Positions 60,041 to 64,000 of a stretch of DNA of 64,000 nt are shown here, in pieces. This DNA is from Actinostola sp. cb2023 (taxonomy: Eukaryota; Cnidaria; Anthozoa; Actiniaria; Actinostolidae): positions 1-64,000 of the forward strand of contig JAUJYZ010000625.1 in assembly GCA_033675265.1 (NCBI GenBank), written 5' to 3'. The notes beneath the pieces were generated by a model. It searched no databases and had not been told where the DNA came from. It saw only the letters and a list, made by a program, of their open reading frames with translations. Position numbers and translations under genes: made by a program. How positions within the stretch are numbered: position 1 is the first letter of the stretch; the number at the start of each line of letters is the position of its first letter.

Positions 60041-61250
60041 CCCCCGTTTTCAGCCGATCGAAACCCTGAAACAGACATTGCTGACCGATACGATCACATA
60101 CTTCGCATTCTGTGTACTACGAAGAATAAAAAGGAAGGCCCATTCTATAACTCGGACTTCCTCCGGAAGTGTCCGAGTAATAATAATAACAAGACGCTCA
60201 ATGAGCGTACACTCGGACATTTATGACAATGACAATGACAGTTGCGTGACTAGGGAGACTATGTGTCGGTGAGGATAGATAAAGATATCCGAATCGTCCG
60301 TCTTCAGTACGTACTTCGAACATCCAGTTGAGGTTGCATATTCATGCATATGGTCAGATGGTTCTGATAAAGTTTTTCGTTTGTTGTAATGAAGGCGCGT
60401 TTGTTTTTGTTATAAATGAAACGACATCTTTCAGAGTGGGCCCACACGAATCGGCGTATGCTTTTGTATGTGAAATGAGCGTGTTTAAAGCCCGTGTTTC
60501 ATCGGCTATAAAGATCCGAGCCGCCGGCTTCAGATATATTTTAATCAAGCTTGTTGACGCTGTTGCGGTATATGCACTCCATTATGAAACATGAAACCCA
60601 GATCTCTTTGAAATACAACACTATTCAATTTAACAGCACTTAAAACAATTATATTCAAGATTGATGAGTTCGTGGACCGGCGCTTTCAAAAACACTCGAG
60701 ATCTCAACTGCTTCTTTCTCATCACAGCACTTATAGTCGACCGGTAGTCGCGGAACGCGATGAGTTTTAACGATGACCCAAAAGCGAACTATTTGACCCG
60801 TTTGAGCATATAATTACTTCATTACGTGTTCGGATATCATCGCCCCAGTTTTCAGCCAATCGAAAACCTGATACAGACATTCCTGACCGATACGATCACA
60901 TTCTTCGCATTTTGTGTACATTGAAAAAAAAAAAAAAATAAAATAAAAACAAAAGAGCGCCTTTTCTAACTCGGACTTCCTCCGGAAGAGTCCGAGTAAA
61001 AAGAAAGCCCATTTTCTAACTCGGTCACTTCCTCCTGTTGTCGAGTGCCGAGTCACCGAACAAGTAGCAAAACACTGAGTTGATAACTGTAATCGTTCCA
61101 GTCTCAGATCTAAACATAGAGAAATGTATACACCTATCACTCAACAAGTAACCAAACACTGTTGTGATCAGTATAATCGTTATTACTCGGGCCCTTCCGA
61201 AGGAAGCCCGAGTTATAAAATGGGCTTTCTTCGGTTTTAGTAGTTTTGTT
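60041..61250 (+). repeat. Dispersed repeat R, fullest copies
   Basis: Two overlapping rounds of the family. GCCGATCGAAACCCTGAAAC (60051) and GCCAATCGAAAACCTGATAC (60855) start similar blocks. ACTCGGACTTCCTCCGGAAG recurs at 60151 and 60970. AACAAGACGCTCAATGAGCG starts the block at 60188, shared with 10118 and, reversed, 13172. At 61175-61225 ACTCGGGCCCTTCCG..GGAAGCCCGAGTTATAAAATG is an inverted end. No coding capacity. Confidence 0.7.
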
Positions 61251-61429
61251 TGGTCAAAGAATGAAGAAAGTATGTGACGTATTTAATCGTATCGAGTTTC
61301 AAGATTACTCAGCAGATAAGGGAATTGCGAAAACAAACGACACACAGGACTCAAGTAGATTTGAATCTTAGTTTTGAAAGCAGCTGTAGATCTTCAAGCT
61401 ATTAAAGGTCAGGATTCTAGTTATAATGA

Positions 61430-62190
61430 AACTCACGACCAGCGATGTACATAACTACATCTATTGACAGAAAGCTATATGTTCAGAAGTCATGCAAACA
61501 ATCGAGCCAGTCGAGTTCAGTTTTCAGTAACTCACGATGGATGTTTATTTTATTCCACGTTTGAAAAATTCAGTACGATTACAGTTTTGTGATCCTTGTT
61601 AAACTCACGACCAGCGATGTAACTACATCTATCGACAGAAAGCTATATGTACAGAAGTCATGCAAAAAATCGAGCCAGTCGAGTTATTTTCAGTAACTCA
61701 CGATGGATGTTTATTTTATTCCACGTTTTTGAAAAATTCAGTACGATTACAGTTGTGTGATCCTTGTGTGAGTCATACATCTATTACGCGACCTAATTTT
61801 AGAACCGCCGCGTAGCGCTATTTAGAACAGAATTTCCACGCTCAAAACAGGTCAGTGAACGGCAAAAATACAATCGAAATCAAAACGTCCTTAGATTTTA
61901 GGGATCTATTACGACAGAAAGCTATATGTACAGAAGTCATGCAAACAATCGAACCAGTCGAGTTATTTTCAGTAATCACGATGGATGTTTATTTTATTCC
62001 ACGTTTGAAAAATTCAGTACGATTACAGTTGTGTGATCCTTGTGTGAGTCATACATCTATTACGCGACCTAATTTTAGAACCGCCGCGTAGCGCTATTTA
62101 AAACAGAATTTCCACGCTAAAAACAGGTCAGTAAACGGCAAAAATACAATCGAAATCAAAACGTCCTTAGATTTTAGGGATCTATTACAG
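61430..62190 (+). repeat. Local tandem duplication, three partial copies
   Basis: GACAGAAAGCTATATGTACA, AAGTCATGCAAACAATCG and GATGGATGTTTATTTTATTC recur at about 61460, 61630 and 61910. The last two units also share GAACCGCCGCGTAGCGCTAT and AAACGTCCTTAGATTTTAGG, a period of about 280 bp. No gene. Confidence 0.85.
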
Positions 62191-62740
62191 AAGAAGACGC
62201 TCAGTTACAAGGGAGACTATTTGTGTCGGTGCCTCATAGATAAAGATCTCCGACTCTTCAAGGAACGCTGTGGTACGTCTTTAAACGTATTTGAGGTCAC
62301 TTGAGGTCACATCTTTTAAAAATCTAACAGAAGCAGCTTTTGATTTTTAATCGATAATTCCTTTCTGATTTCGAGATAAATCTAACAAGATCTTTCAATG
62401 TATAGGCAGAGACAGCAGATTGGTCGAGCTTTGTCACATCATACCGTAGTCAACTGGATGTTTAAAAGATACGAAGTTCAACTTTCCTCTGCGATAACGA
62501 AGAAACCAAAGACGTTATCAGAACCGTCTGACCATGAATATGAACCTCAACTGAACGTTCCAAGTACATGCTACGGAAGTACGATTCGGAGATTTTTATC
62601 TATGCTCACCGACACATATGTATATATAGTCTCCCTCGTCACGCAACTGTCAGTCATTGTCAGGTCCCTCCTCACGCAACTGACATAAATTGTCCTTGTC
62701 ATAAGCCCGAGTGTACGCCATTGAGCGTCTTGTCTCAGAT
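62191..62740. repeat. Repeat R pieces in inverted arrangement
   Basis: GAAGACGCTCAGTTACAAGG and GTGTCGGTGCCTCATAGATA at 62190-62250 are answered in reverse by TTTATCTATGCTCACCGACA and GTGTACGCCATTGAGCGTC at 62595-62730. The 96-codon frame between has no recognisable domain. Confidence 0.65.
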
Positions 62741-63230
62741 CTAAACATTGAAGTCGTGAATACAGCTATGACTAAGCACAATCTGCAATCGAGTGTGACT
62801 ATGAACGAGACCACTAAAAGCTGATTCGATCTATGAGGTTTTATCAACAGTTGCCGCCTCTTTCTTCACAAACCTTGTTGGAATATTCCCGGCCTATCTA
62901 ATCAACGAGCTAATTCTGAATGACTGGAGTTTCCTTGCCAGGATTGTCCTTTTTCCAAAAATACCTTTATAAAGTGGCTCAAAGAAAATTGTCTGGGGTG
63001 AGAATGAAAACTTGTGTCTCGGTCAGTTCAGTTCGTTCCTGATCTCTTCGTTCTTCACAGCTCAGTCCCTCACCGAATGGAAGGTGGAGGCCCATATAAA
63101 GTATACTTCTTTCATGCTACAATGCGCGCATCCCAGTGCTCAATCGCACCATGGCCAGGGCACGAGTGAACGCTTATTAAAGCGTCTAGTTTAGTTTTAA
63201 TACACTTGATGAGAGCATTCTTACAAAGGT
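62741..63230. other. No recognisable feature
   Basis: No supported gene, repeat or RNA. Confidence 0.4.
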
Positions 63231-63560
63231 ACAACTCAAAAAACTATTGTTTCTTGAGCGGATAACCTTAAAGGGGGACTCTGATCAAAATCGACCCTTC
63301 TTGGAGTGACTTTTCTCCAGCGTCTACTAAAAGTATATAGATAAACTAATAAAAATACGAAACATTTTTGTTTTTGGTCCAGAGAGTGTCGAGAAATCCT
63401 TGACAAGGATGACTTGCTCGTATAGACGACAAAAAACATCGCCAATGTTTTCCTTGTCAAGGAAAACTTGTCAAGGAAAACTTGTTCGTGTAGATGCGGC
63501 TTTAATTTCCATGACTGTACCTTGATAAAGAGCTCAAGTGTAAACACGGCCTCAGACTTC
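63231..63560. mobile_element. MITE related to 27842-27970, with a piece shared with 26135
   Basis: ACAAAGGTACAACTC..AACTATTGTTTCTTGAGCGG on the left and GAGCTCAAGTGTAAACACGG on the right match the hairpin at 27842. Between them 63395-63500 matches the element that abuts the HECT pseudogene (CCTTGTCAAGGAAAACTTGT). Confidence 0.65.
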
Positions 63561-64000
63561 CATTAATGCCTCCAATGAAGGCTATCTCCTTACAATTGAA
63601 TTAAATTACCAACATCGCACATCAAATTGAACTGCAGATGCGAGAGTACAATGCCACAAGAATGCAGTCCTGTAAGACTTATAACACACGTATGAACTCA
63701 TTCAGTGTTTTGAGTTCAGAATATGCTCATCATATATAGTTGCGTGGTACTCACCTAAAATTGTGGAGACATATGAGAGCTACTTCATTGATTAATGAGT
63801 TGACTATACGGTCAACATCATTTTAACAGTATATCTATAGAATATATACACGATATGTACATATGTTTTTCACAGAACTCATAACTTAGGTTCTAAAATA
63901 TTCCGCTGAAAAAAGGGGAAAAGGAACCGTATATATATTTTTTTATATCAGTTTTGTAATGTTTTGAAGTCTTCAAACTCACTTAATGGTAATTGGAATA
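63561..64000. other. No recognisable feature
   Basis: AT-rich end of the window, no supported gene. Confidence 0.4.

Overview
The window is eukaryotic, most likely from an anthozoan cnidarian such as a stony coral or sea anemone. That is an inference from intron-rich genes with GT..AG borders, AT-rich DNA, many short inverted-repeat transposons and microsatellites, and gene families I associate with coral genomes (a D8C-domain adhesion receptor, a coral-type tyrosine recombinase, a HECT-like pseudogene). There are no operons, ribosome binding sites or bacterial features.

Layout. 1-7443 and about 13785-21123 are two copies of a segmental duplication. Each holds a decayed multi-exon gene with a DDE-like domain and a C2H2-type finger, broken by both shared and private lesions. 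Between the copies (7444-13172) lies a stack of transposons inserted into one another, centred on a 4.66-kb fold-back element with 1.1-kb arms and TTAA target duplications. 21-28 kb holds a 122-bp tandem array, fold-back hairpins, and a HECT ubiquitin-ligase-like pseudogene cut off by a small transposon. 28131-36153 is one inverted-repeat element split by a second, 5.9-kb element. The inner element carries a minus-strand, intron-containing transposase-like gene whose recognised exons are open. 36-42 kb holds a repeat related to one at 1.4-2.4 kb and a 3.1-kb near-perfect palindrome. A tyrosine-recombinase fragment lies at 43.0-43.4 kb.

The main host gene fills 44767-58629 on the minus strand. 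I could assemble 19 exons by hand, with GT..AG borders and matching phases throughout. The product is an adhesion G-protein-coupled receptor of about 937 residues: signal peptide, C-type lectin domain, D8C/uromodulin-like domain, Ser/Thr/Pro-rich stalk, GAIN domain, GPS cleavage motif, seven membrane helices, and a tail ending in a PDZ-ligand-like TEL. Its lectin exon carries one reading-frame break. Its introns are crowded with small transposons, a tRNA-derived SINE and several large microsatellites.

58.7-64 kb is repeat-rich and gene-free as far as I can see. Except for the receptor and perhaps the inner-transposon gene, nothing here looks like a working gene. Exon calls rest on splice motifs, phase and protein-family memory, because no alignment or expression data were available.
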